Position numbers and translations under genes: made by a program. This document shows positions 1 through 7,468 of a DNA stretch of 17,454 nucleotides, piece after piece (position 1 is the first letter of the stretch; every line of letters starts with the position of its first letter). A model generated the notes under the pieces. The model had not been told where the DNA came from. It saw only the letters and a list, made by a program, of their open reading frames with translations, and ran no database searches. Source of the DNA: Siphonobacter sp047605205 (lineage in GTDB: Bacteria > Bacteroidota > Bacteroidia > Cytophagales > Spirosomataceae); contig JASGGE010000080.1 of assembly GCA_047605205.1 (NCBI GenBank), forward strand, positions 1-17,454, given 5' to 3'.

Positions 1-938
1 GCGGTTTGTTTGCCCAATTCCGCCTCGGCCTGTTTCCGCTCAATGGCAATGGCTACCTGCCCGGAAATAAATTCCAGCAATTCCAGGTCTCGAATATCAT
101 ATTTATTAGTCCGTTCGTATGACTTAATTCCAATAATACCCGTTACCCGATCTCCAATCCGCAAGGGTACAGAAAGCATTACTTTCGGTATTTGCCCATA
201 GATATACATCACCCGCCTGTCAGCTAATTCCCGTATCTCATCTTCTGTAATCATTAAGGGCCGATTGGCTACGATGGCGTATTCGGTTAGTCCATTGCCT
301 AATTTCCGTTTTGTAAAGCGGAACTTTCCCTTGAAATATTCATCAACATAGTATGGAAAGGAAATGTAATTTTTTACCTGATCATACAGAGCAATGAAAA
401 AGTTCTTCGTATCAATAACCTTACCAAGTTCCTCATGAATAAAATAATACAAATCGTTAAGACTACGGGTAGAAAGCGTAGAGTTGGCAATCTGATAATA
501 TAGATTCTGAGCTTTCTCAGCCCGGCTTTTAGCCGTCGTGTCGTGAAAAATACACCGGAAAGCAATTGGCTGACCGTTTTCGTCATATCGGCAGTTTACC
601 GAACCAGTCAGGTATACACGGCGGCCGTCTTTCCGACGATACACGGCTTCAAAATCAGGAATTTGTTCACCATTTTTTACTCTTTCAAACCGGCTAAGCG
701 TTTCTTCCATAAACTCCGGGTGAATTACATCCCGAAGGTTCATTTGATTCAGTTCCGCTGAGCGGTACCCAATGGTATCTTTCCAGGCTTTATTGACGTA
801 TAGGAACCTTCCTTGCAGATCAATCATTTGGATTAAATCCGAAGTATTTCGGATTAAATCCTGAAGTTCAGAGGAAGCCGAATTAAGGGGTAACCCGGGC
901 GAAGTTTGCCGAAGGGTTGTCGTAGTTTCAGCTACCAT
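1..938 (-). CDS. PAS-GAF sensory protein, N-terminal part (runs off left edge)
   Basis: A signalling protein open at the window edge; about 312 residues are visible from an ATG at 936-938. Residues ~25-138 form a PAS domain (visible pieces: DLIQMIDLQGRFLYVNKAW, then GYRSAELNQMN, VIHPEF, RRKDGRRVYL and the closing FHDTT). Residues ~150-302 form a GAF domain (FFIALYD, LSVPLRIGDRVTGIIGIKS, LLEFISGQVAIAIERK). The end of the visible part (RKQAEAELGKQ) looks like the start of a coiled-coil linker of the kind that leads to a histidine kinase or another output domain, but that domain lies outside the window, so kinase is inferred, not seen. There is no signal peptide or membrane segment in the visible part, suggesting a cytoplasmic sensor. 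It lies downstream of the methyltransferase gene on the same strand, 121 bases away. A separate receiver gene lies at 5133 on the other strand; a link between them is speculative. Confidence 0.8.
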   Translation of the reverse strand, partial: MVAETTTTLRQTSPGLPLNSASSELQDLIRNTSDLIQMIDLQGRFLYVNKAWKDTIGYRSAELNQMNLRDVIHPEFMEETLSRFERVKNGEQIPDFEAVYRRKDGRRVYLTGSVNCRYDENGQPIAFRCIFHDTTAKSRAEKAQNLYYQIANSTLSTRSLNDLYYFIHEELGKVIDTKNFFIALYDQVKNYISFPYYVDEYFKGKFRFTKRKLGNGLTEYAIVANRPLMITEDEIRELADRRVMYIYGQIPKVMLSVPLRIGDRVTGIIGIKSYERTNKYDIRDLELLEFISGQVAIAIERKQAEAELGKQT

Positions 939-1059
939 ATTGTGTTCGATTATGATACTCAGTCTTAGAGGTTTGTAAGCCCTGAGTCGAATAGTATATC
1001 TATTTGAATAAGTTTGTACTAAAGTTTAGGAAATTTTTATAATTCCAAACCCAATAACC

Positions 1060-1548
1060 CTAAAATAACCATAATTGCCCGGTACCGGAATACCGCTGTT
1101 CATGCTGTAATAACCAGCGTTTTCGCCATACTTGCCAGGCGTAACCAACGGGTTTGCCATCTGAACCAATTACCCGGTGACAGGGAACAATCAGAGCAAT
1201 GGTGTTTTTGGCATTCGCTGCCGCAACCGCCCGGGTTGCTTTTTCGTCACCCATTTCACGAGCCAGCTGAATATAGGAAACCGTTTCTGCAAAAGGTAAA
1301 TCCTTCAGCCATTGCCAGACCTGTTGTTGAAACATTGTTCCATGTAAACGCAAAGGCAGATTAAAAGCTTTGCGTTTACCCGCAAAATACTCTCCTAATT
1401 GCAATTGAGCATCCCGTAAAATCGGGGTATAAATAGATCGTTTTCGTTCTTCCACAAATTGCACTGATTCCAGAGCATCGGAAGTCGCAAAGAGTTCCAT
1501 CCAACCTATCGGCGTTTCTACATAAGACACATACGGTGGCTGTTCCAT
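1060..1548 (-). CDS. ogt: methylated-DNA--protein-cysteine S-methyltransferase (Ogt type)
   Basis: Suicide repair enzyme that moves the alkyl group from O6-alkylguanine (and O4-alkylthymine) in DNA onto its own cysteine. The 162-residue protein has the family active site PCHRV at residues 122-126, with Cys123 as acceptor, the helix-turn-helix region around SYIQLAREMGDEKATRAVAAAN (arginine finger probably R106), and the C-terminal RKRWLLQHE that follows the active site in this family. Length fits the Ada C-terminal/Ogt class without an Ada AraC domain, so no transcription-factor role is expected. One small oddity is GYAWQVWRK, where relatives usually carry a glycine after GYxW. It is divergent from rsmA, with a 209-base shared upstream region. 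Assignment is firm; the choice between the labels ogt and mgt is convention. Confidence 0.93.
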   Translation of the reverse strand: MEQPPYVSYVETPIGWMELFATSDALESVQFVEERKRSIYTPILRDAQLQLGEYFAGKRKAFNLPLRLHGTMFQQQVWQWLKDLPFAETVSYIQLAREMGDEKATRAVAAANAKNTIALIVPCHRVIGSDGKPVGYAWQVWRKRWLLQHEQRYSGTGQLWLF

Positions 1549-1669
1549 TGGTCTTAAAAAGGGGTGTTCGTTATAGTAAAAGACTTTTTCACCTCACTGC
1601 TTACTTTAATTAAATGAACTATTCGCTTTAAAGGAGACTCTTTTTCCATAAAACTACAAAAAATCAGGG

Positions 1670-1677
1670 TATTTTTG
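1670..1677 (+). promoter_or_regulatory. possible -7 box for rsmA
   Basis: TATTTTTG matches the Bacteroidota -7 consensus TAnnTTTG exactly and lies 80 bases before the rsmA ATG. No convincing TTG/TTTG -33 box is visible about 19 bases upstream, and the region is T-rich, so a chance match is quite possible. Confidence 0.25.
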
Positions 1678-1757
1678 GGAGGTATAGCTGAAACTCCTGA
1701 CCGTATCGTTTTCACTTTAACGTCAGTAAAGCTAAAAAGTATTCCGATTGCTATTGA

Positions 1758-2528
1758 ATGAAAGTAAAAGCAAAAAAACATTTGGGTCAGCATTTTCTGC
1801 GTGACTTACGAGCCTGTCAACGAATCGCTGATTTGCTTTCAGGATCGTATCGTACCCTGCTGGAAATCGGCCCGGGTATGGGGGTTCTGACGCAGTTCTT
1901 ATTGAAAAAGAGCCAGTATGAAGTACATGTCGTAGAAATAGATAGCGAGTCAGTTGGGTATCTGCACGAGCATTTTCCGGAACTTTCTCCCCGGATTCAT
2001 GAACGTGATTTTCTTCGTTGGGATTTATCGGCTATTTCCGCGGAGCCTTTCGGCGTTATTGGAAATTTCCCTTATAACATCTCAAGTCAGATTTTCTTCA
2101 AGATTCTGGAACATCGGAATCTGGTGCCTGAGGTGGTTTGTATGCTGCAAAAAGAAGTTGCTCAACGCATCGCTTCACCACCGGGCAGCCGTGATTATGG
2201 AATCTTGAGCGTATTGCTGCAGGCTTTCTACGACATCCGGTATCATTTCACCGTGCCACCAGGGGCCTTTGATCCGCCACCAAAAGTACAGTCAGGCGTT
2301 ATTCGGCTTCAGCGTAATACTACCACTCAACTGGATTGCGACGAAAAATTATTTGTCCAGGTGGTAAAAACGGCTTTCAATCAGCGTCGAAAGACTCTGC
2401 GAAATGCATTAAAGCCCCTTGGTATTGTTTTTGAGCACCCACTTCTGGAAAAACGAGCAGAACAATTGGGTGTCGCTGATTTTGTTTCACTCGCACAAAG
2501 CATCATGGCAGCCAAAGCTCGGCAGTAG
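1758..2528 (+). CDS. rsmA: 16S rRNA (adenine1518/1519-N6)-dimethyltransferase
   Basis: RsmA (KsgA) uses S-adenosylmethionine to dimethylate the two adjacent adenines in the 3'-terminal helix of 16S rRNA, a late step in 30S maturation. The 256-residue protein shows the family order: KKHLGQHFL near the N terminus (residues 6-14), SAM-binding motif I EIGPGMG (36-42), acidic Glu60 at the end of the next strand (VVEID), and the catalytic motif NFPYNIS (103-109; NLPYNIS in many Proteobacteria, F being common in Bacteroidota). The C-terminal rRNA-binding part contains VPPGAFDPPPKVQSGV and FNQRRKTLRNAL. Full length compared with the family. The ATG gives the expected MKVKAKKHLGQHF start. mgtE follows 35 bases downstream on the same strand, suggesting cotranscription. 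Confidence 0.97.
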   Translation: MKVKAKKHLGQHFLRDLRACQRIADLLSGSYRTLLEIGPGMGVLTQFLLKKSQYEVHVVEIDSESVGYLHEHFPELSPRIHERDFLRWDLSAISAEPFGVIGNFPYNISSQIFFKILEHRNLVPEVVCMLQKEVAQRIASPPGSRDYGILSVLLQAFYDIRYHFTVPPGAFDPPPKVQSGVIRLQRNTTTQLDCDEKLFVQVVKTAFNQRRKTLRNALKPLGIVFEHPLLEKRAEQLGVADFVSLAQSIMAAKARQ

Positions 2529-2563
2529 AAGTACCCATAATTAGCCTTTCTTCCGTATTGATC

Positions 2564-3925
2564 ATGGAATTTGAATTATCGAAAGAGTACGTCGAAAAAT
2601 TCCGTTCGGCCGTAGATCTTCATCAAAATACCCAGATTCGGGCTGAGTTAGATACTCTTTTTGCTCCAGACATTTCGGTTTTATTAGCCGAACTGGATGG
2701 AGCCCAGGCTCATTATGTCCTTACTTTACTTGATATTGAGACGGCGGCTGAAGTAGTTGCTAATTATGAACCAGACGCTCGAAAAGAATTACTGCAACAT
2801 TTTGACTCCGCTGAAATTGCTCGCTATGTAAACATTCTTGATTCTGACGATGCCGTTGATTTGCTTAAAGAACAGTCTGTTCGTATTCGGGAAGAGGTTA
2901 TTGCTTTAATAGAAGACCGGGAACAGGCCCGTTTTATTCTTGACTTATTGCCTTATGAGCCCGATAGTGCAGGGGGGCTCATGCAAAAAGAGCTTATTAA
3001 AATCAATATCAAGCAGACCGTAACAGAATGCGTAGAAGAAATCAGGCGGCAGGCGGAAGATGTAGGCAAGGTATATGCTGTCTATGTGGTCGATGAAGAG
3101 AACACCTTGATGGGTATTGTATCCCTCACCCGGATCATCCTGGCCAAACGCGGTAGTAAAATTGAACATATTTACGATCCTGACGTAATTTACGCATCAA
3201 CCTACGACTCGGGCGAAGACGTAGCTGAACTCATGCGACGGTATGATCTCGACGCGTTACCGGTTGTCAATATTCAAAAGCGACTCATTGGTGTTATTAC
3301 CATTGACGACGTGGTTGACGTCATTACCGAACAAGCCCAGGAAGACATCGCGGCCATTACCGGGGTTTCAGAAGAGGTAGAAGAAGACGACTCCGTCTGG
3401 AAAATTACCCGATCACGTTTGCCCTGGTTAGGTATTGGCATGATTGGTAGTTTGCTGGCTGCCAAATTTCTAGGTTTTTTCGAGCATGACCTGCTCCAGC
3501 TTGTTCCGGCTCTGGCTTTGTTTATTCCAATCGTGGGCTCTACGGGTGGCAATGTGGGTATTCAATCCTCTTCATTTATGGTGCAAATCCTGAGTGATAA
3601 AAAAGCGTTGAGTGGAAATTTCTGGCCTCGGATGCTAAAGATCTTTTCGGTAGCTATTCTAAAGGGCGTACTGATCGCGGTATTCGTTTTCCTGATTACG
3701 TACTTAATGCTCTCCCATCCTGCTAAATTATCAATGGTTGTAGCCATTTCATTATTGGCCGTTGTTTTACTATCGTCTTTTACCGGAACTATTACCCCCA
3801 TTATTCTGGATCGATTTGGAATTAACCCTTCCGTAGCTTCAGGGCCATTTATTACTACTGCTAATGATTTTCTGGGGTACAGTGTCTATTTCGGTATTGC
3901 CTATTTACTGTACAATTACTGCTGA
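2564..3925 (+). CDS. mgtE: magnesium transporter MgtE
   Basis: Inner-membrane Mg2+ channel/transporter, gated by cytoplasmic Mg2+ through its N and CBS domains. With the ATG at 2564 the protein has 453 residues: an MgtE N domain of helical repeats (about 30-130, acidic), then a pair of CBS domains (about 135-198 and 199-258, including SAGGLM at 135-140, ALPVVNIQKRLIGVITIDDVVDV at 231-253), a connecting region ending near W279, and the membrane domain (about 285-453). Family signatures are STGGNVGIQSSS (326-337) and GINPSVASGPFITTANDF (419-436), where Asp435 corresponds by position to the selectivity-filter aspartate. A TTG two codons earlier (2558) is in frame, but the ATG is the better start. 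Probably cotranscribed with rsmA. Confidence 0.95.
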   Translation: MEFELSKEYVEKFRSAVDLHQNTQIRAELDTLFAPDISVLLAELDGAQAHYVLTLLDIETAAEVVANYEPDARKELLQHFDSAEIARYVNILDSDDAVDLLKEQSVRIREEVIALIEDREQARFILDLLPYEPDSAGGLMQKELIKINIKQTVTECVEEIRRQAEDVGKVYAVYVVDEENTLMGIVSLTRIILAKRGSKIEHIYDPDVIYASTYDSGEDVAELMRRYDLDALPVVNIQKRLIGVITIDDVVDVITEQAQEDIAAITGVSEEVEEDDSVWKITRSRLPWLGIGMIGSLLAAKFLGFFEHDLLQLVPALALFIPIVGSTGGNVGIQSSSFMVQILSDKKALSGNFWPRMLKIFSVAILKGVLIAVFVFLITYLMLSHPAKLSMVVAISLLAVVLLSSFTGTITPIILDRFGINPSVASGPFITTANDFLGYSVYFGIAYLLYNYC

Positions 3926-3943
3926 GCAAACGTAGCCTGATAT

Positions 3944-3967
3944 AAAACCATTGAAAGTATGGTTTTT
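3944..3967 (+). terminator. weak hairpin after mgtE
   Basis: AAAACCAT (3944-3951) pairs with ATGGTTTT (3959-3966) around a 7-base loop, with a run of five T at 3963-3967, 18 bases after the mgtE stop codon. The stem is 8 bp but AT-rich (two G-C pairs), so it may only partly terminate. Confidence 0.4.
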
Positions 3968-4057
3968 CATTCCATAGTAATAAACCATTTTAACTACCTG
4001 ATAAATAATTTACCTTAATCAATATTCATTCACTCATTCTATCATTCGCTACACAGT

Positions 4058-4510
4058 ATGATCGCCGTTATTCAGCGTGTTAGTCAGGCTTCTGTTACTA
4101 TACATCAGCAGATCAAAGGAGAAATTGGTCTGGGTTTTATGATTCTTTTAGGAATAACACACCTGGACACAAACGAAGATGTGGAGTGGCTCGCTAAAAA
4201 AATTGTGGGCCTGCGGATTTTCAGTGATGAAGAAGGAAAAATGAATCTTGACCTGAAAACCGTTCAGGGAAATATTCTCCTGATTAGCCAGTTTACATTA
4301 TATGCCAGCACAAAAAAGGGCAATCGCCCCAGTTATACTGAAGCCGCCCGACCTGAAACAGCTATTCCACTCTACGAGCAAATGATTCTGCAATTGCAAC
4401 AGGAATTAGGAAAAACCATCGAAACAGGCGAGTTTGGAGCCGATATGAAAGTGTCTCTTGTAAATGATGGCCCCGTGACGATCAGTATTGATTCTAAAAA
4501 TCGCATCTAG
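4058..4510 (+). CDS. dtd: D-aminoacyl-tRNA deacylase
   Basis: Dtd hydrolyses the ester bond of D-aminoacyl-tRNA (and glycyl-tRNA-Ala), recycling tRNA and keeping D-amino acids out of proteins. The 150-residue protein has the full family length and opens with MIAVIQRVSQASVTI. The two active-site motifs are present: SQFTL at residues 77-81 and NDGPVT at 136-141, the latter carrying the Gly-cisPro pair that enforces rejection of L-amino acids. No signal peptide, so cytoplasmic. It is followed on the same strand by the MazG-like gene, 103 bases after its stop codon. Confidence 0.96.
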   Translation: MIAVIQRVSQASVTIHQQIKGEIGLGFMILLGITHLDTNEDVEWLAKKIVGLRIFSDEEGKMNLDLKTVQGNILLISQFTLYASTKKGNRPSYTEAARPETAIPLYEQMILQLQQELGKTIETGEFGADMKVSLVNDGPVTISIDSKNRI

Positions 4511-4613
4511 TTACTTTAGTGAATATGCCGTTAAATACACACGTAATATTCTGTTAATCAATAACATATTCACTTATTTTTATCATTCACTAATTCGCTC
4601 GTTAACGCATATT

Positions 4614-4943
4614 ATGACCATTGAGCAAGCCCAGCAAACCGTCGACCAATGGATTACAACCCTTGGAGTAAGGTATTTTAACGAACTAACCAATACGGCT
4701 ATATTGATGGAAGAAGTCGGTGAAGTTGCTAGAATTATGGCTCGCCGCTACGGGGAACAATCCGAAAAAGAGTCTGATAAACAAAAGGACCTTGGTGACG
4801 AAATGGCTGATGTCCTTTGGGTGCTGATGTGTCTGGCGAATCAGACCGGGATCAATCTGACGGAAGCCTTTGAACGAAATCTGGAAAAGAAAAACATCCG
4901 GGATGCAACCCGCCACCTCAACAATCCTAAATTACAATCTTAA
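4614..4943 (+). CDS. MazG-like nucleotide pyrophosphohydrolase
   Basis: All-alpha NTP pyrophosphohydrolase-type protein of 109 residues; such enzymes convert (d)NTPs, often non-canonical ones, to monophosphates plus pyrophosphate. The Mg2+-binding pattern is visible: EExxE at residues 33-37 (MEEVGEVAR) and DExxD at 62-66 (KDLGDEMADVLWVL), followed by EAFERNLEKKNIRD, typical of the short single-domain MazG/RS21-C6-like group. The reading frame is open up to 4488, but residues before the ATG at 4614 would come from a low-complexity leader and overlap dtd, so the ATG is chosen. The exact substrate cannot be read from sequence. The product sits next to dtd, another quality-control enzyme. Confidence 0.87.
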   Translation: MTIEQAQQTVDQWITTLGVRYFNELTNTAILMEEVGEVARIMARRYGEQSEKESDKQKDLGDEMADVLWVLMCLANQTGINLTEAFERNLEKKNIRDATRHLNNPKLQS

Positions 4944-5132
4944 CGGACAGGTATGTGGTTCCTGATTTGGCAAATCGAAAAGTTTAGTTAACTATTTGAT
5001 TTGCAAAGAGATTCCAACACCAAAATAAACAGTACAGGACAATTTGATTTTTTTTATATCTAATTATAGCGGAAATAGCTTTTATTTCGCCTGACGATTT
5101 AAATTCACCTCTGAAAATCCAACTTTCAAAAA

Positions 5133-5525
5133 ATGGCCTATCAACGCGTCCTTATCGCCGAAGACAGTTCAGTTATTCAAAATTTGGCCAAGAAAATTCT
5201 GGAATTCCAGAATTTTGAAATAACTTCTGTCAAAAACGGCGAACAGGTTTTACAATTACTGGAAAAAGAAACGTTTGACATCATCCTGCTGGACATAAAC
5301 ATGCCCGTAATGGATGGAATGGAGTGTGCCCGTCGGGTTCGGGAATTACCTGATCCTGCGAAAGCAAAAACTCCAATTGTAGCCATCACCGGCAATGCCC
5401 GTAACTATTCACCCGAAGAGTTCAAATCTGCCGGATTTAATGACATCCTCATTAAACCGCTTAATTTCGATGCTCTGGTAGCGAAAGTTCGTGAATTAAC
5501 AGGAAGCGGACCGGACGCCGAATAA
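5133..5525 (+). CDS. single-domain response regulator (CheY-like receiver)
   Basis: A 130-residue stand-alone receiver domain with no DNA-binding or enzymatic output. The phosphorylation site is complete: acidic pair Glu10-Asp11 (IAEDSS), phosphoacceptor Asp54 (IILLDINMPVMDG), the switch Thr86 (VAITGNA) and Lys108 (ILIKPL). Such proteins act by protein-protein contact, as phosphotransfer intermediates or as motility-type regulators. No cognate kinase is adjacent; the nearest signalling gene is the partial PAS-GAF protein at the left edge on the other strand. A gap of 189 bases separates it from the MazG-like gene and a large hairpin follows its stop codon, so it may be its own transcription unit. 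Partner and role are unknown. Confidence 0.93.
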   Translation: MAYQRVLIAEDSSVIQNLAKKILEFQNFEITSVKNGEQVLQLLEKETFDIILLDINMPVMDGMECARRVRELPDPAKAKTPIVAITGNARNYSPEEFKSAGFNDILIKPLNFDALVAKVRELTGSGPDAE

Positions 5526-5540
5526 GATCATTCTAAAATT

Positions 5541-5582
5541 GAAAATGAGCCCATTTATCTACAAGATAACCGGCTCATTTTC
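5541..5582 (+). terminator. long hairpin terminator after receiver gene
   Basis: GAAAATGAGCC (5541-5551) pairs perfectly with GGCTCATTTTC (5572-5582). Inside it, TTATCT (5555-5560) pairs with AGATAA (5564-5569) around a 3-base loop. The T run on the outgoing side is short (four T), and the mirrored A run could also serve the other strand. It starts 15 bases after the receiver stop and ends 15 bases before the metallo-hydrolase ATG. Confidence 0.65.
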
Positions 5583-5597
5583 GTATGGACAACGAGC

Positions 5598-6362
5598 ATG
5601 CAAATTACCATCCTTGGTACAGGAACTTCCCAGGGCGTTCCGGTTATTGGCTGCACGTGTCCGGTGTGCCGTTCACTCGATTATCGGGATAAACGCCTAC
5701 GTGTCTCTGTTCATGTAGAGGTAAACGGCCGGAGCTTCATTATTGACACCGGCCCTGATTTCCGTACCCAGGCCTTACGTGAGCACATCATCCATTTGGA
5801 TGCGGTGTTATTCACGCATGCTCATAAAGACCATACTGCCGGACTGGATGATATCCGTCCTTTCAATTTCCGTCAGAATAGTGATATCCCCCTTTATGGA
5901 GAAGCCAATGTACTTGATCAGATCCAAATGGAGTTCAGTTATGCCTTTGCCGAGAACAAATATCCCGGTGTTCCCAGGCTTCGTCTGGAGCCAATCATTC
6001 ATGAGCCATTTGAGGTTTTAGGAATTGAGGTTACCCCCATTCGGGTTATGCACCACCGCTTACCTGTATATGGTTTTCGGATTCAGGATTTCTGCTATAT
6101 TACTGATGCTAATTTCATCCCGGAAGAAGAATATCCGAAATTTAAAAATTGCCGGGTATTGATTCTAAATGCTCTTCATAAGGGGCCAAAGCACCTTTCT
6201 CACTTTACCTTACCCGAAGCTCTGGCAATAATTGAGCGAATTAAACCCGAAAGAGCTTATATCACCCATATTAGCCACTCAATGGGCCTGCATCGTGAAG
6301 TAGAAACCGAGCTTCCACCAAATGTGCGTCTGGCTTATGATGGGCTACGGCTTACGTTTTAA
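5598..6362 (+). CDS. MBL-fold metallo-hydrolase, PhnP-like
   Basis: A 254-residue metallo-beta-lactamase-fold hydrolase, cytoplasmic. The metal motif HxHxDH is present at residues 74-79 (THAHKDHTAGLDD), with further candidate ligands His152/His153, Asp170 (YITDANF) and His224 (THISH). The N-terminal ILGTGTSQGVPVIGCTCPVC has cysteines 19, 21 and 24; PhnP of the C-P lyase pathway carries a comparable cysteine cluster for a structural zinc, and this opening is typical of the PhnP/phosphoribosyl 1,2-cyclic phosphodiesterase branch. There is no C-P lyase (phn) gene near, and related proteins are common in Bacteroidota without that pathway, so a cyclic-phosphodiesterase role is inference only. Followed by the HAD gene 44 bases downstream. 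Confidence 0.87.
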   Translation: MQITILGTGTSQGVPVIGCTCPVCRSLDYRDKRLRVSVHVEVNGRSFIIDTGPDFRTQALREHIIHLDAVLFTHAHKDHTAGLDDIRPFNFRQNSDIPLYGEANVLDQIQMEFSYAFAENKYPGVPRLRLEPIIHEPFEVLGIEVTPIRVMHHRLPVYGFRIQDFCYITDANFIPEEEYPKFKNCRVLILNALHKGPKHLSHFTLPEALAIIERIKPERAYITHISHSMGLHREVETELPPNVRLAYDGLRLTF

Positions 6363-6406
6363 TCATAACTTAGCGATAGTCTTTTCTCATTTAAACCCCT
6401 ATTGTT

Positions 6407-7063
6407 TTGATCATACAAGCGGCCATTTTTGATATGGATGGAACGGTAGTTGATAATATGTACTACCACGAAATTGCCTGGGCTACTTTTTGCAAAAATC
6501 ACGGCATCCCATTCGACCAGGAAATGTATTATACCCAGTTGAATGGTAAGAATGCCTTTGATTCGTTTTCTTTCCTACTGAAAAGAAAGCCTACACCTAC
6601 AGAGCTCAAAACGTATACTGACGAAAAAGAATCGCTTTATCGGGAGATTTATGCTCCGAATTTAAAGCCGGCAGAAGGTCTGGTTGGATTTCTTAACCTC
6701 TTGAAAGAGCACGACGTACGGTGTGCCGTTGCGACTTCCGCCCCAGTCCAAAATATTCATTTTACCTTAGAAGGGTCAGGTCTGAAACCCCTGTTTGACG
6801 TAGTAGTAGATGCTTCGATGGTGCAACATGGAAAACCTGCTCCGGACATTTTTCTGAAATCGGCTGAGTTAGCAGGAGCTTCTGAAAGTGTAGTATTTGA
6901 AGATGCCTTACTGGGTATTCAGGCAGGGAAAGCCGCTGGAATGCCGGTAGTGGGTCTAGCAACCAGTCACACCAAAGAAGAACTTGCCCCACTTACCGAC
7001 TTGGTTATCGCCGATTTCCGGGAAATAGACTGGTCACATTTTGAGGCTCTACTTCACAAATAA
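6407..7063 (+). CDS. HAD-family phosphatase / beta-phosphoglucomutase-like
   Basis: A 218-residue subfamily I HAD enzyme with a helical cap. Motif I is FDMDGT with nucleophile Asp9 and acid/base Asp11; motif II is VATSAP (Thr110/Ser111); motif III includes Lys143 (HGKPAPDIF); motif IV is FEDALLGI (Glu165, Asp166). The HGKPAPDIF...FEDALLGIQAGKAAGM layout is that of beta-phosphoglucomutases and related sugar-phosphate or phosphoglycolate-type phosphatases; the substrate cannot be assigned. The only workable start is a TTG at 6407: the next in-frame ATG lies inside the catalytic motif and would remove Asp9, and an in-frame stop lies at 6392-6394. The small unknown gene starts 6 bases after its stop, so the two are very likely translated from one message. 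Confidence 0.9.
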   Translation: MIIQAAIFDMDGTVVDNMYYHEIAWATFCKNHGIPFDQEMYYTQLNGKNAFDSFSFLLKRKPTPTELKTYTDEKESLYREIYAPNLKPAEGLVGFLNLLKEHDVRCAVATSAPVQNIHFTLEGSGLKPLFDVVVDASMVQHGKPAPDIFLKSAELAGASESVVFEDALLGIQAGKAAGMPVVGLATSHTKEELAPLTDLVIADFREIDWSHFEALLHK

Positions 7064-7069
7064 TCACGT

Positions 7070-7279
7070 ATGCATTCGCCTGAAACATATCTCGAATTTG
7101 TCCATGATGTCCTCATCACGCTTCATGCAGGTATTCATGAACTGCGTGAACGATTAACTTTCTGTGATCCAGATGAACGAGATTATATTGAGGGCCGCCT
7201 GTTTAGTTATAACGAGTTTTTACAAACCCTGCAAACCAGTGCCCGTAGGTTTGGGTTAGAGCGTGAGATTGGCCTTTGA
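7070..7279 (+). CDS. small protein of unknown function (69 aa)
   Basis: I do not recognise this family. The 69-residue product is acidic and predicted to be mostly helical (ETYLEFVHDVLITLHAGIHELRERL, then DERDYIEGRLFSYNEFLQTLQTSARRFGLE), without signal peptide, membrane segment or cysteine motif (one Cys at 32). It begins 6 bases after the HAD gene stop codon on the same strand and is followed by an untranslated tail and a strong terminator at 7408, which supports it being a real last gene of the transcript. No function is proposed. Confidence 0.65.
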   Translation: MHSPETYLEFVHDVLITLHAGIHELRERLTFCDPDERDYIEGRLFSYNEFLQTLQTSARRFGLEREIGL

Positions 7280-7407
7280 ATCGTTTTCGGTTGACTGTTT
7301 TCAAGGTAGAAGCCGTCTACTGCTCAGGTTAATCGTTGTTGATGACGACACCAGTAACCGCTTCCTAAATTGACGATTATAAAGGTATACTAAATCAACA
7401 TCATACA

Positions 7408-7449
7408 AAAAACAACAGCGATGGAGAGGTTTCCCTCGCTGTTGTTTTT
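7408..7449. terminator. bidirectional intrinsic terminator
   Basis: AAAAACAACAGCGA (7408-7421) pairs perfectly over 14 bp with TCGCTGTTGTTTTT (7436-7449) around a 14-base loop that itself can pair GGA with TCC. It has T runs on both strands (7445-7449 on plus; six A at 7407-7412 give U on minus). It lies between the convergent 69-residue gene and glmM and can end both transcripts. Confidence 0.88.
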
Positions 7450-7468
7450 AACCATACATGCAACCGGG

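Noticed and set aside
543..761. Plus-strand frame of 72 residues at the left edge
   Set aside because: It is antisense to the PAS-GAF gene, which is open across the whole stretch and has clear domains.
1009..1016. TAAGTTTG, an exact -7 box match on the plus strand
   Set aside because: No plus-strand gene follows it; both neighbours are on the minus strand, so it is likely a chance match in AT-rich DNA.
4488..4613. Upstream extension of the MazG-like gene into dtd
   Set aside because: The added residues come from an AT-rich leader and overlap dtd; the ATG at 4614 gives a normal single-domain protein.
5541..5582. Riboswitch ahead of the metallo-hydrolase gene
   Set aside because: The structure is a simple nested hairpin right after the receiver gene and shows no conserved riboswitch core; a terminator explains it better.
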